Positions 17,844 to 27,999 of a stretch of 64,000 nt of DNA are shown in pieces. The position numbers and the translations under genes were made by a program. Where the stretch lies: assembly GCA_003416985.1 (NCBI GenBank), contig QVIN01000005.1, positions 124,001-188,000 of the forward strand, given 5' to 3'. The stretch comes from Duganella sp. BJB480 (GTDB taxonomy: Bacteria > Pseudomonadota > Gammaproteobacteria > Burkholderiales > Burkholderiaceae_D). The notes under the pieces were generated by a model. That model was given only the letters and a program-made list of their open reading frames with translations, did not search any database and was not told the DNA's origin. Numbering within the stretch: the stretch's first letter is position 1; each line of letters starts with the position of its first letter.

Positions 17844-19391
17844 ATGACAACTCGACTCATTGCTGTGCTGGTCGCTGGCTTACTGGCCGGCGCATCGGCT
17901 TCCGCGCTGGCCCAGTCCGACAAGATCTGGATCAGCGTCGGCGACGCCGCCTATGCCCAATTGCAGAAAGTGGCGCCGCAGGCGCTGGCGCGCGAGAGCC
18001 GCGCCAGCTTCGCCGTCCGGCCCGGCCACGAGCGGGTCCACCTGGTCGAGGTCGACGAGCAGCAGATGCTGGCGCTGTCGGCCGCCGTGCACCGCAAGCT
18101 GCGCCGTTGCGGCGGCTTCATGTACCACGCCAGCGAGGCGGCCGGCATCGCCGCGCTGACGCCGTCCAAGGCCGGCGCCGCGCAACTGGCCGTGGCGCGG
18201 CCGTCGTACGTGATCGACCAGCAAAGCGTGGTCAATCCCATGCTGACGCAAATGCAGGCCAGTAACATCGGCCAGACCATCGTCGACATGTCGGCCTACG
18301 CCAACCGCTACTACACCACCAACAACGGCGTGAACGCGTCGAACTGGCTGATGCAGCGCTGGGCCACGATGGCCGCCGGCCGCAGCGACATCGCCGTCAC
18401 CCAGTACACGCACGCGTCCTGGCCGCAAAAGTCGGTGATCCTGACCATCACCGGCACCGACAACCCGAACGAAGTGGTGGTGCTGGGCGGCCACCTCGAC
18501 TCGATCAACCAGGCCGGCACCAGCGAGACCACCAAGGCCCCCGGCGCCGACGACGACGCCTCCGGCATCGCCAGCCTGACCGAGGTGCTGCGGGTGATGA
18601 TCGCCAGCGGCTACAAGCCGCGCCGCACGATCAAGCTGATCGGCTACGCGGCCGAGGAGGTGGGCCTGCGCGGCTCGCAGGACATCGCGCAGAACCACAA
18701 GGCCAACAACGTCAACGTGGTCGGCGTGATGCAGCTCGACATGACCAACTACAAGGGCTCGGCCGACGACATCTACCTGTTCACCGACTACACCGACAGC
18801 GCCCAGAACACCTTCGTCGGCAACCTGATCACGACCTACCTGCCGACCCTGAAGATCGGCCACGACCAGTGCGGCTACGCCTGCTCCGACCACGCCTCGT
18901 GGAACGCGGCCGGCTACTGGACGTCGATGCCGTTCGAGACCGCCATGGGCGAGGACGACCCCTACATCCACACCGCCAACGACACCTACGCCAACAGCGG
19001 CAACCAGGCCGACCATGCGCTCAAGTTCGCGCGCATGGCGCTGGCCTACGCGGTCGAGCTGGGCAGCGACGGCCCCGGCGTGACGCCGCCGGCCGACCAC
19101 ACCGAGACCTACACCGGCACCTTGACCAGGGGCCAGACCCGCGCCTACGGCCCGTTCGCGGTGGCGGCCGGCGGCAGCTTCAAGGCCGCGCTCAGCGGCA
19201 GCGGCGACACCGACCTGTACGTGCGCAAGGCCGGCGCGGCCAGCACCACCAGCTACGACTGCAAGTCCGACGGCCCGACCAGCACCGAGAGCTGCACCGT
19301 GTCCTACGCGGCCAACGGCAACGCCTACGTGCTGCTGAACGGCTACGCCGCATCGAGCTACACGCTGACCGTCACCTATCCGCAGCAGTGA
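17844..19391 (+). CDS. Secreted M28 family aminopeptidase with C-terminal PPC domain
   Basis: A 515-residue secreted zinc aminopeptidase resembling Vibrio proteolyticus leucyl aminopeptidase. A signal peptide ([24 protein letters not shown]) is followed by an N-terminal propeptide and the M28 domain (about 145-415). The metal ligands are recognisable: H in LGGHLDS, D in [11 protein letters not shown] in [13 protein letters not shown] in MQLDMTN, and H in CSDHASW. A PPC (pre-peptidase C-terminal) domain closes the protein ([22 protein letters not shown] through YTLTVTYP). Start 17844 is preferred over 17832 because GGAG then has normal spacing. It is a stand-alone gene divergent from valS. Confidence 0.94.
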   Translation: MTTRLIAVLVAGLLAGASASALAQSDKIWISVGDAAYAQLQKVAPQALARESRASFAVRPGHERVHLVEVDEQQMLALSAAVHRKLRRCGGFMYHASEAAGIAALTPSKAGAAQLAVARPSYVIDQQSVVNPMLTQMQASNIGQTIVDMSAYANRYYTTNNGVNASNWLMQRWATMAAGRSDIAVTQYTHASWPQKSVILTITGTDNPNEVVVLGGHLDSINQAGTSETTKAPGADDDASGIASLTEVLRVMIASGYKPRRTIKLIGYAAEEVGLRGSQDIAQNHKANNVNVVGVMQLDMTNYKGSADDIYLFTDYTDSAQNTFVGNLITTYLPTLKIGHDQCGYACSDHASWNAAGYWTSMPFETAMGEDDPYIHTANDTYANSGNQADHALKFARMALAYAVELGSDGPGVTPPADHTETYTGTLTRGQTRAYGPFAVAAGGSFKAALSGSGDTDLYVRKAGAASTTSYDCKSDGPTSTESCTVSYAANGNAYVLLNGYAASSYTLTVTYPQQ

Positions 19392-19466
19392 GGACGGCGG
19401 GGCGGCCGGCTTGTTGCGGCCGCCCCATCTGGGTTATTCTTGAGCGATACCCAACAGGAGACCCCG

Positions 19467-20282
19467 ATGCCCAGCTTTGAAACCGTCACCCTCGACGTTG
19501 CCGACCATATCGCCACCGTGCGCCTGAACCGCCCGGAAAAACTCAACGCCATGAACCTGGCGATGTGGAACGACATCCGCAGCGCCTTCCAGCACATCGA
19601 CGCCACGCCGGAGATCCGCGTGGCGATCCTGGAGGGCGAGGGCAAGGCCTTCACCGCCGGCATCGACCTGCAGATGATGATGGGCCTGGGCGCGCAGATC
19701 CGCGACGAATGCGACGGCCGCACGCGCGAGAACCTGCGCCGCATCATCCTCGACCTGCAGGACACCTTGACCAGCCTGGAGCGCTGCCGCAAGCCGGTGC
19801 TGGCCGCCGTGCATGGCGCCTGCGTGGGCGGCGGCATCGACCTGATCTGCTGCGCCGACATGCGGTACTGCGCGGACGACGCCTGGTTCAGCATCAAGGA
19901 GATCGACATCGGCATGACCGCCGATGTGGGCACCCTGCAACGCCTGCCGCGCCTGATCGGCGAGGGCATGGCGCGCGAGCTGGCCTACACGGCGCGCAAG
20001 GTCGACGCCGCCGAGGCGAAGGAAATCCGCTTGGTCAACCGCGTGTTCGAATCGCCCGAGGCATTGCGTGCGGGCGTGCGCGCGATCGCGGCCGACATCG
20101 CGGCCAAGGCGCCGCTGGCGATCCGCGGCGTGAAGGAAATGATCAGCTACGCGCGCGACCACTCGGTGGCCGACGGCCTCAACTACAACGCCACATGGAA
20201 CGCCGCCATGCTGATGTCGGCCGACCTGCAGGAGGCGATGATGTCCGGCATGAGCAAGCGCCCGCCGGCGTTCAGGGACTAG
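19467..20282 (+). CDS. Crotonase-family protein, dienoyl-CoA isomerase (ECH1)-like
   Basis: A 271-residue enoyl-CoA hydratase/isomerase family protein, cytoplasmic, likely in beta-oxidation of unsaturated fatty acids. The oxyanion-hole segments are KAFTAGIDL and HGACVGGGIDLICCADMRYC. The segment FSIKEIDIGMTADVGTLQRLPRLIGEG closely follows delta(3,5)-delta(2,4)-dienoyl-CoA isomerase (ECH1) rather than ordinary hydratases, including the acidic residue of EIDIG. ATG 19467 is chosen because CAGGAG stands 6 bases upstream. The stop overlaps the convergent tetR gene by four bases. A 30-base fragment of its 3' end recurs at 21874-21903. Confidence 0.87.
   Translation: MPSFETVTLDVADHIATVRLNRPEKLNAMNLAMWNDIRSAFQHIDATPEIRVAILEGEGKAFTAGIDLQMMMGLGAQIRDECDGRTRENLRRIILDLQDTLTSLERCRKPVLAAVHGACVGGGIDLICCADMRYCADDAWFSIKEIDIGMTADVGTLQRLPRLIGEGMARELAYTARKVDAAEAKEIRLVNRVFESPEALRAGVRAIAADIAAKAPLAIRGVKEMISYARDHSVADGLNYNATWNAAMLMSADLQEAMMSGMSKRPPAFRD
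20247..20277. repeat. Source copy of a short duplicated segment (3' end of the crotonase gene)
   Basis: The last codons of the crotonase-like gene (GGCATGAGCAAGCGCCCG... to ...TTCAGGG) are matched at 21874-21903 with one substitution and one base deleted. A second pair of repeats marks the desaturase 3' end (21803-21853 and 22401-22450). The order A1-B1-A2-B2 suggests a tandem duplication whose second copy lost its middle. Confidence 0.7.
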
Positions 20283-20860
20283 CGTCCAATCGCCGCGCCG
20301 GCGGCGCTGCCGCCCAGCGCGGCCTGGGCCAGCGCGTCGAGCTCGCGCTGCATGGTGGCGATCGGCGGCGGTTCGGGCGCGTCCACCCACCAGGTCATCG
20401 CCTCGACCACGCCACCGGCCACGAAGCGGGCCACCCATGGATGGGCCGCCGCCGGGTGGGGCCGCCGTTTCAGTTCGATCTCCACCAGTTGGCACACCAT
20501 GTGCCTGAAGCGGCGTGCGACGCCCTGTCCGCCGCGCCGACCGATGGCGGCGCGGAAGACGTCGCGCTGCTGCGCCATGTGCTCCAGCAGGCCGTCCAGG
20601 AAGTGGACGTTCGCGTGCCCCGCCTCCGCGGTCTGCGCCGCGATCATGTCGCGCAGATCGTTCAGCCCCTCGGACAGCAGCTCGTCCTTGCTCTGGTAGT
20701 GCACGTAGAAGGTTGAGCGGCCCACGTTCGCGCGGTCGCAGATCTCCTGGATGGTCATCTGGTCCCAGCCGCGCAGCGCCATCAGGTCCAGCATCGCGTC
20801 GCGCAGCGCGGCCTTGGTCTTGAGGACGCGGCGGTCCGGTTCGGGTGGGCGGTCGGTCAT
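20279..20860 (-). CDS. TetR/AcrR family transcriptional regulator
   Basis: A 193-residue repressor-type protein. The N-terminal HTH (about 13-58) reads VLKTKAALRDAMLDLMALRGWDQMTIQEICDRANVGRSTFYVHYQSKDELLSEG, a textbook TetR domain, and the C-terminal helical domain for ligand and dimerisation is divergent. The start at 20860 is preferred to the in-frame ATG at 20875 because AGGA lies just upstream of it. The gene lies between the crotonase-like gene (4-base overlap, convergent) and the divergent desaturase-like gene (120-base gap). Either could be its target, the divergent one more likely. Confidence 0.9.
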   Translation of the reverse strand: MTDRPPEPDRRVLKTKAALRDAMLDLMALRGWDQMTIQEICDRANVGRSTFYVHYQSKDELLSEGLNDLRDMIAAQTAEAGHANVHFLDGLLEHMAQQRDVFRAAIGRRGGQGVARRFRHMVCQLVEIELKRRPHPAAAHPWVARFVAGGVVEAMTWWVDAPEPPPIATMQRELDALAQAALGGSAAGAAIGR

Positions 20861-20980
20861 GGCGTTCCTGGACATTGAGCGGCGGATTGTCTGCTATCGG
20901 ACATCGGCCCGGCCTGCGCGCTGTCGCGGACGGCGGGCGGGGGCGATCATGGACACCTGTCCACTTCAGGAGTGTAATCC

Positions 20981-21853
20981 ATGTCCTCTTTCCATGCTGC
21001 CGCGCGCTGGCCGCGCTACTTGTTTTATCCGCTCGCGCTGGCCGCCACGCTGGCCTTCATCCACGCCTCGGTCGGCGGCCTTCTCGGTCCGCTGGGCAAG
21101 GCGTATCCGGCCTACCTGGCGGCCATGATCGCGACGATGGTGACGCTCGAACGCCTCATGCCGATGCGTCGCGAGTGGAACATGACCAAAGTATCGTTTT
21201 TCACGCGCGACCTGCCGATGCTGGTCGTCAACGGCGCGACCATCGCCGCGACCACCTGGGCCGTGACCTGGCTGGCCACCCATCACCGCGGGCTGCCGGT
21301 GCTGCGCAGCAGCTTGCCCTGGCAGGGCGAAGCGGTCTGCGCGGTGCTGCTGTCGGATTTCCTGTGGTACTGGCTGCACCGCTACAGCCACGAGGGACGC
21401 GGCCCGCTGGCGCGCTGGTTGTGGAAGACGCACGCGATCCATCATTTGCCCGGCGAGGTCTACGTGTTCATGCACGTGGTGGGACATCCGATCAACAGCG
21501 CCTACGTGCGCGTGCTGTTGATGCTGCCGGCCATCCTGTTCGGCTTTTCGCCGGAGGCGGTGTTCGCGGCGTCGGTGTTCAACGGCTTCCAGGGACTGGT
21601 GTCGCACTTCAATGTCGACGCCAGGGCGGGATGGTTCAACCGCCTGCTGACCGGCACCGAGCTGCACCGCTTCCACCACAGCGCCAACCGGGACGAGGCC
21701 GGAAACTACGGCGCCACCGTCTCGATCTGGGACCAGTTGTTCGGCACCTTCCGCCTGCCGGCCGCCGCGCCGCGCCAGCTCGGCGTCGACGACCGCGCGC
21801 AATATCCCGGCGACCGCCAATGGTTGCGGCTGCTTGGCTTGCCCTTCAGGTAG
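20981..21853 (+). CDS. Sterol desaturase / fatty acid hydroxylase family membrane protein
   Basis: A 290-residue integral membrane di-iron protein. The histidine clusters that bind the di-iron centre are present: HRYSH (around 137), HAIHH (around 154) and HRFHHS (around 228), with a further H in FMHVVGHP. Hydrophobic spans occur near 12-32, 45-60, 82-100 and 175-205. Family members hydroxylate or desaturate lipids, but the substrate cannot be told from sequence. It is divergent from a TetR regulator that may control it. The last 51 bases are repeated, imperfectly, at 22401-22450. Confidence 0.88.
   Translation: MSSFHAAARWPRYLFYPLALAATLAFIHASVGGLLGPLGKAYPAYLAAMIATMVTLERLMPMRREWNMTKVSFFTRDLPMLVVNGATIAATTWAVTWLATHHRGLPVLRSSLPWQGEAVCAVLLSDFLWYWLHRYSHEGRGPLARWLWKTHAIHHLPGEVYVFMHVVGHPINSAYVRVLLMLPAILFGFSPEAVFAASVFNGFQGLVSHFNVDARAGWFNRLLTGTELHRFHHSANRDEAGNYGATVSIWDQLFGTFRLPAAAPRQLGVDDRAQYPGDRQWLRLLGLPFR
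21803..21853. repeat. Source copy of a duplicated segment (3' end of the desaturase gene)
   Basis: The segment running from TATCCCGGCGACCG to TTCAGGTAG recurs at 22401-22450 with its ends well conserved (14 identical bases at the left, 18 of 19 at the right) and a divergent middle. It flanks the hic remnants on the left. Confidence 0.65.
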
Positions 21854-21873
21854 TCGGGCCGGTGGTGCTGGCT

Positions 21874-21903
21874 GGCATGAGCAGGCGCCGCCGGCGTTCA
21901 GGG
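21874..21903. repeat. Displaced copy of the crotonase 3' end
   Basis: GGCATGAGCAGGCG(-)CCGCCGGCG... to TTCAGGG matches 20247-20277 with one substitution and one missing base. It lies 20 bases after the desaturase stop and just before the hicB remnant, in no gene. Confidence 0.75.
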
Positions 21904-21916
21904 GGAGTGGTGCGCC

Positions 21917-22147
21917 TTATCCCGTCTTTCTGCTTCTTCGGCTGTGAGGGGCAGGTACCGGCAGGTTCTCGGCCCTCATGACTTCAAGGGTGGCAGCCAG
22001 CGCGTCGCGACCGTTGATGATGGCCTCGTCGATGGTCTCGCCATCCGAAAAACATCCCCAGAAATCGGTGTAGGTAATCAGGAATCCGCCTCCCTCGTCC
22101 TGAGTCAGGGGGCGGATCTCGTAAGGGTACTCGTCAAGGATGTCCAT
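21917..22147 (-). CDS. HicB-family antitoxin, C-terminally shortened
   Basis: A 76-residue HicB-like protein. YPYEIRPLTQDEGGGFLITYTDFWGCFSDGETIDEAIINGRDALAATLEVMRAENLPVPAPHS is the full partial-RNase-H HicB domain with the conserved D/E-rich GGFLITYTDF and SDGET motifs. Related HicB proteins usually continue for 30-40 more residues as a ribbon-helix-helix DNA-binding domain; here the protein stops after SRRSRKTG, and the downstream sequence shows no continuation in any frame. The start has GAGGGA upstream. The gene directly upstream is a broken hicA, so the antitoxin is probably an orphan relic. GC content is lower than in the flanks. Confidence 0.8.
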   Translation of the reverse strand: MDILDEYPYEIRPLTQDEGGGFLITYTDFWGCFSDGETIDEAIINGRDALAATLEVMRAENLPVPAPHSRRSRKTG

Positions 22148-22163
22148 GTTCAGATTCCCTCGG

Positions 22164-22276
22164 CAAACACACGCAATGGCTTCCTGCCATATGCCAAGTC
22201 ATATTACGCGGTTTGCGACCGTTTGGAGATCACGCAGATGCCAGTTTTGTGGGTTTGCGCGCATGGCGGCATACAT
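22164..22276 (-). pseudogene. hicA toxin remnant (frameshifted and truncated)
   Basis: On the minus strand, the ATG at 22276 opens MYAAMRANPQNWHLRDLQTVANR, which fits the N-terminal part of a HicA-type toxin, then hits TGA at 22199-22201. In another frame the sequence continues from 22205 as NMTWHMAGSHCVC, matching the HicA core around the G-S-H-C RNA-binding/catalytic histidine. A single-base deletion near 22206 explains the break. The expected C-terminal 30-40 residues are absent because hicB begins at once. The toxin is therefore inactive. The assignment rests on motif recognition and on the adjacent hicB. Confidence 0.65.
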
Positions 22277-22400
22277 TTTTTCCGCAGTGTTCGTTGCATC
22301 GCTCTCATGTAAGCCTAACGCCTATCAGAGCTGATTTTTCGACTGGATGTTTTGCTGCCGCGCAGAGAGTCTTAGATTGCGCCCGCAACGGCCGCCGCGT

Positions 22401-22450
22401 TATCCCGGCGACCGTCAGCGGGGCGAGTCGCTGGCTTGCCCTTCAAGTAG
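22401..22450. repeat. Displaced copy of the desaturase 3' end
   Basis: This 50-base stretch resembles 21803-21853 from TATCCCGGCGACCG to TTCAAGTAG. It lies between the hicA remnant and the DUF4382 gene and codes for nothing here. Bases 22277-22400 show no gene or strong structure. Confidence 0.6.
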
Positions 22451-22461
22451 CAGGGCAAGCC
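22433..22461 (-). terminator. Hairpin after the DUF4382 lipoprotein gene
   Basis: GGCTTGCCCT (22433-22442) and AGGGCAAGCC (22452-22461) form a perfect 10-base stem with a 9-base loop, 11 bases after the minus-strand stop at 22473. There is no T run, so it may be a weak or factor-assisted terminator. Confidence 0.35.
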
Positions 22462-22472
22462 GCGCGGCGCGT

Positions 22473-23696
22473 TTACGGTTTCAGGCTGAAGTTGACGTTG
22501 CTTTGGTTGGCCAGCGAGATGTCGACCAGCGGCAGGCTGGCCGTGGTGTAGCCCTCGGCGGACGCCTCGGCGATGTATTTGCCAGCTCCCGGCAGCACCG
22601 TGGCGGCGCTGGCGAATTGCAGCGGCAATGTGGCGCTGTACACCGCGTACTGCGGGGCGCCGACCGGCAGGCCGCTGAGCGTGTAGCTGCCGCTGGCCAG
22701 GTCGGCGCCGCGGTACTTGATGGTGACGGTCGGTCCGGCCATGAAGCTCTGCTTGGCCGCGACATAGGCGGTGGCGGTGCTGCTGGCCGGAGTCAGCGTG
22801 ACGGTGCCGCCGATGCTGCCAGTGACGCTGGCCGGCAGCGCGATCGGCGCGGCGGCCGTGCTGATGGCCACCGTGGCCGAGGTGCTGGTCACCGGCACCG
22901 CGCCAACCACGGCGGCGGCGCTGTCGTCGGCCGTGACCACCACGTCGTAGTTCCCCAGCGGCAGGCGGCTCAGCGCGAACTCGCCGGTGGTGGCGTTGGG
23001 CGCGGTGGCGCTGACGATGACACCGTTCTGCTGCGCCGACACCATCACGTGGCGGCTCAGCAGCGCGGTCGAGACGAAGCCGCCGATGCCGTTGAGCGTG
23101 GTCGGGATCACCTTCACCACGGGCTTGAGCGCGTATTTGCCGTTGCCCTTGGTGACGATGGATTTGCAGGCGTCGAAGTCCAGCACCAGGTCTACCCGCT
23201 GGCCGGCCGCCACGTCGAAGGAGTTGACCAGCTTGATGCCGCTCTGCACCGCGCTCGGCGTGTCGAGCGATACCTCGGCGGTGCTGCCGCTGACCACCAC
23301 GGAGTTGGCCAGGCCGGTGCCGGTGTTGGGATCGAGCACCAGCCGCAGCTGGTTGTAGTGGCCCGCGCTCAGCGAGGTCTGGCCCAGCGCTTCCAGCGCG
23401 CCGTTGGTCAGGTTCAGCAGGTTGATCTTGCGGGCCGGGCTGAGCGTGATGTCGGTCCAGCCGGCGTCGGTGTCGCTGGCCGTGCTGCTCTGGTTGACGC
23501 GCACCTTGTTGACGGTGACGTTGACGGCGTCGAAGCCGCACGACGGCGCGTCCGTCAGCGACACGGACAGCGTGCCCAGGGTGCTGGCCGGCGTGCTGTC
23601 GCCGCCGCCTCCGCCACCGCCGCCGCAGGCGCTCAGGCCGGCTGCGGTAAGGGCCGCCACGGCGGCCAAGTAAAGGGTTGGGTGTGCTGGCTTCAT
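22473..23696 (-). CDS. DUF4382 domain lipoprotein
   Basis: A 407-residue lipoprotein. The signal MKPAHPTLYLAAVAALTAAGLSAC ends in a lipobox (L-S-A-C) followed by a polyglycine run. Then comes a DUF4382 domain (about 41-190): GTLSVSLTDAPSCGFDAVNVTVNKVRVN, INLLNLTNGALEALGQTSLSAGHYNQLRLVLD, IKLVNSFDVAAGQRVDLVLDFDACKSIV. The C-terminal half contains carboxypeptidase-regulatory-like beta-sandwich repeats (TTGEFALSRLPLGNYDVVVTA; SGSYTLSGLPVGAPQYAVYS). It is probably an outer-membrane surface lipoprotein of unknown function. It diverges from the thiamine operon. Confidence 0.9.
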   Translation of the reverse strand: MKPAHPTLYLAAVAALTAAGLSACGGGGGGGGDSTPASTLGTLSVSLTDAPSCGFDAVNVTVNKVRVNQSSTASDTDAGWTDITLSPARKINLLNLTNGALEALGQTSLSAGHYNQLRLVLDPNTGTGLANSVVVSGSTAEVSLDTPSAVQSGIKLVNSFDVAAGQRVDLVLDFDACKSIVTKGNGKYALKPVVKVIPTTLNGIGGFVSTALLSRHVMVSAQQNGVIVSATAPNATTGEFALSRLPLGNYDVVVTADDSAAAVVGAVPVTSTSATVAISTAAAPIALPASVTGSIGGTVTLTPASSTATAYVAAKQSFMAGPTVTIKYRGADLASGSYTLSGLPVGAPQYAVYSATLPLQFASAATVLPGAGKYIAEASAEGYTTASLPLVDISLANQSNVNFSLKP

Positions 23697-23877
23697 GATG
23701 AATCTCCCGATAATCGCGCGTGTGGCGCTTGTTGTGGCGACCGAGGATGTCGCTGTGGAGATATTGTGAGTTCCTTTCAGAAACTATTATGTGTGATGCC
23801 GCACATAGCGCGCGGCTTTTACATCTGTTACACATCGGCTCGTTATACCGGGTATTGTGGTTTTTTTCACGCCGACA

Positions 23878-23907
23878 TTGTCCGCGCGGCGCGGCCGGGC
23901 GTATAAT
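23878..23907 (+). promoter_or_regulatory. Promoter of the thiamine operon
   Basis: TTGTCC (23878-23883) and a perfect TATAAT (23902-23907) are separated by 18 bases. The predicted start near 23914 lies just upstream of the TPP riboswitch. Together these occupy most of the 397-base gap between the DUF4382 gene and thiC. Confidence 0.75.
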
Positions 23908-23930
23908 CGGCCCCGCTGCCGCAAGGTGGC

Positions 23931-24014
23931 ACACGCTAGGGGTCCTGCGCATTGCGATGCGCGGGTGAGAAATACCCTCCGAACCTGATCTGGATAATGC
24001 CAGCGAAGGGAAGC
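23931..24014 (+). promoter_or_regulatory. TPP riboswitch (THI element)
   Basis: The conserved core is present in order: CTAGGGGTCCTGCG, a variable stem (GCATTGCGATGCG), GGGTGAGA, AATACCCTCCGAACCTGATCTGGATAATGCC, AGCGAAGGGA. These are the P2/P4 helices, the CTGAGA-like pyrimidine sensor (here GTGAGA) and the pyrophosphate sensor of the THI box. It lies 80 bases upstream of thiC. Binding of thiamine pyrophosphate to this aptamer represses downstream thi genes, in proteobacteria mostly by blocking translation initiation. Confidence 0.97.
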
Positions 24015-24081
24015 TTAGGATTTTGCCGCCACCTCCGATGGCCGGCGCCGTCCAACCTCCTTTGCTGGCTCCTGTAGCTAA

Positions 24082-26010
<1,929 letters not shown>

Positions 26011-26017
26011 GGCCGGC

Positions 26018-26221
26018 ATGATCGACATCGAATTGAACGGCGCCCCATACCGGGTACCGCCACGGCAGACGCTGGACCAGTTGATCGACGCCTTGTCGCT
26101 CAATGGCCAGGCGTTGGCGCTGGCGGTCAACCGCGCGGTGGTGCCGCGCCAGCAGTGGCCGCAGCGCGAGCTGCAGCCGGAGGACCAGGTCGACATCGTC
26201 CGCGCCATCGGCGGCGGCTAA
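26018..26221 (+). CDS. thiS: Sulfur carrier protein ThiS
   Basis: A 67-residue ubiquitin-like protein that carries sulfur as a C-terminal thiocarboxylate for thiazole synthesis. It begins MIDIELNGAPYRVPPRQTLDQLIDAL and ends IVRAIGGG, with the essential Gly-Gly tail. It sits between thiC and thiG, and a palindromic repeat separates it from thiG. Confidence 0.95.
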   Translation: MIDIELNGAPYRVPPRQTLDQLIDALSLNGQALALAVNRAVVPRQQWPQRELQPEDQVDIVRAIGGG

Positions 26222-26228
26222 ATTAAAT

Positions 26229-26316
26229 TGGGGTCAAGTCTGACATTCGGACACGAGCTCTGCCGTAAGCGGCCGCTTACGGCAGAGCTCGTGTCCGAAT
26301 GTCAGACTTGACCCCA
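26229..26316. repeat. Perfect 88-base palindromic interspersed repeat (copy 2) inside the thi operon
   Basis: Bases 26229-26272 and 26273-26316 are exact reverse complements (44-base arms, no loop), centred on GGCC. The arm starts TGGGGTCAAGTCTGACATTC, as in copies at 14619, 33957 and 60227. It begins 8 bases after the thiS stop, and its right end is directly followed by the AAGGAG of thiG. Confidence 0.97.
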
Positions 26317-26329
26317 CAAGGAGAGCAAC

Positions 26330-27121
26330 ATGAACGCATCATCCCAGGACCTGCTGACCATCGCGGGCAAGAGTTATAAGTCGCGCCTGCTGGTCGGCAG
26401 CGGCAAGTACAAGGACCTTCAACAAACCCGCGAGGCGACCGATGCCGCCGAGGCGGAAATCATCACCGTGGCGATTCGCCGCGTTAACATCGGCCAGGAT
26501 CCGAAGGCGCCGAGCCTGCTGGATGTGCTGCCGCCGTCGCAGTACACCATCCTGCCCAACACGGCCGGCTGCTACACCGCCAAGGACGCGGTCTACACGT
26601 TGCAGATGGCGCGCGAGCTGCTCAACGGCCACAAGCTGGTCAAGCTGGAGGTGCTGGGCGACGAGAAGACCCTGTTCCCCCACATGCCGGAAACCCTGCT
26701 CGCCGCCGAGGCCCTGGTCAAGGACGGCTTCGACGTCATGGTCTACTGCAGCGACGATCCGATCCAGGCCAAGCTGCTGGAGGACATCGGCTGCGTCGCG
26801 GTGATGCCGCTGGCCTCGCTGATCGGCTCGGGCATGGGCATCCTCAATCCGTGGAACCTGTCGCTGATCATCGAACAGGCCAAGGTGCCGGTGCTGGTCG
26901 ACGCCGGCGTCGGCACGGCTTCGGACGCGGCCATCGCCATGGAGCTGGGCTGCGACGGCGTGCTGATGAACACGGCCATCGCCGGCGCGCGCGATCCGGT
27001 GCGCATGGCGCGCGCCATGAAGCTGGGCGTGCAGGCCGGCCGCGAGGCCTTCCTGGCCGGCCGCATCGCCCGCAAGTTCGCCGCCTCGCCGTCCTCGCCG
27101 ATGGCGGGCCGGCTGGCATGA
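26330..27121 (+). CDS. thiG: Thiazole synthase ThiG
   Basis: ThiG condenses deoxyxylulose phosphate (made by the dxs product, also in this window), the ThiS thiocarboxylate and dehydroglycine into thiazole phosphate. The protein has 263 residues with a TIM-barrel pattern: [10 protein letters not shown] near the start, Schiff-base lysine in [16 protein letters not shown], phosphate-binding [43 protein letters not shown] is immediately before the ATG, at the edge of the palindromic repeat. The stop overlaps thiD by ATGA. Confidence 0.97.
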   Translation: MNASSQDLLTIAGKSYKSRLLVGSGKYKDLQQTREATDAAEAEIITVAIRRVNIGQDPKAPSLLDVLPPSQYTILPNTAGCYTAKDAVYTLQMARELLNGHKLVKLEVLGDEKTLFPHMPETLLAAEALVKDGFDVMVYCSDDPIQAKLLEDIGCVAVMPLASLIGSGMGILNPWNLSLIIEQAKVPVLVDAGVGTASDAAIAMELGCDGVLMNTAIAGARDPVRMARAMKLGVQAGREAFLAGRIARKFAASPSSPMAGRLA

Positions 27122-27990
27122 GCGAGCGCTTGTCTTCGCAAGTGGCGGCGCAGCTGATGGCGCAACTGGTGGCGCGACCTTGCGTGCTGGTGTTCGCCGG
27201 GCTCGATCCGTCCGGCGGCGCCGGCATCGCCGCCGACCTGCAGGCGGTGGCCGGGCAGGGCGCGCACGCGCTCACCGTGGCCACCGCGCTGACGGTGCAG
27301 GACAACGACCGCGTCTACGGCGTGCAGCCGGTCGACGGCGCCATGGTGCTGCGCCAGGCGCAGGCGCTGGTCGACAAGATGACGGTGCGCGCGGTGAAGA
27401 TCGGCATCCCCGGCAGCGCGTCCAACGCGCTGGCCATCGCCGAGATCATCAGCCGCCTGCGCCAGCGCCAGCCGGAGCTGCCGGTGGTGCTGGACCCGGT
27501 GCTGGCCAGCGGCCACGGCGACCTGCTCTCGCGCGGCGACGCGGTGCAGGCGCTGGCGCCGCTGCTGCCGCTGGTCACGCTGCTCACGCCCAACGGTCCG
27601 GAGGCGCTGGCGCTGACCGGCGTCGACGAGCCGTCCGCGCAGGCGCAGGCCTTGCGCGCGCGCGGCTGCCGCCACGTGCTGATCACCGGCGGCCACGGCA
27701 GCGGCGAGGAAGTGGTCAACCGCTGGTTCGGCCCCGGCTCGGCGCCGCCGCAGCGCCTGTCCGATCCCGCCCCGCAGGACGATTCCCGCGACTGGCGCTG
27801 GCCGCGCCTGGGCGGCGAGTTCCACGGCAGCGGCTGCACGCTGGCGTCGGCCATCGCCGGCCAGCTGGCGCTCGGCATGTCGATGGAACGCGCGCTGGAA
27901 CTGGCGCAACAGTACTGCTATCGCGCGCTGCGCGGCGCCTACACGGTGGCCGCAGGCCAGCGCATCCCGCACCGCCTACCCCTGATTTGA
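27118..27990 (+). CDS. thiD: Hydroxymethylpyrimidine/phosphomethylpyrimidine kinase ThiD
   Basis: ThiD phosphorylates HMP and HMP-P to the diphosphate used by ThiE. It has 290 residues of the ribokinase fold: [20 protein letters not shown] near the N-terminus (substrate and ATP site), [30 protein letters not shown], and the anion hole and catalytic Asp/Cys region as [14 protein letters not shown]. The N-terminal 20 residues ([20 protein letters not shown]) are an extension compared with E. coli ThiD. The ATG overlaps the thiG stop, which indicates coupling. Confidence 0.93.
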   Translation: MSERLSSQVAAQLMAQLVARPCVLVFAGLDPSGGAGIAADLQAVAGQGAHALTVATALTVQDNDRVYGVQPVDGAMVLRQAQALVDKMTVRAVKIGIPGSASNALAIAEIISRLRQRQPELPVVLDPVLASGHGDLLSRGDAVQALAPLLPLVTLLTPNGPEALALTGVDEPSAQAQALRARGCRHVLITGGHGSGEEVVNRWFGPGSAPPQRLSDPAPQDDSRDWRWPRLGGEFHGSGCTLASAIAGQLALGMSMERALELAQQYCYRALRGAYTVAAGQRIPHRLPLI

Positions 27991-27999
27991 GAGCACATC

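Noticed and set aside
22140..22334. 64-codon plus-strand frame in the hic remnant
   Set aside because: Shadow of the hicA/hicB sequence on the minus strand; no start signal and no domain.
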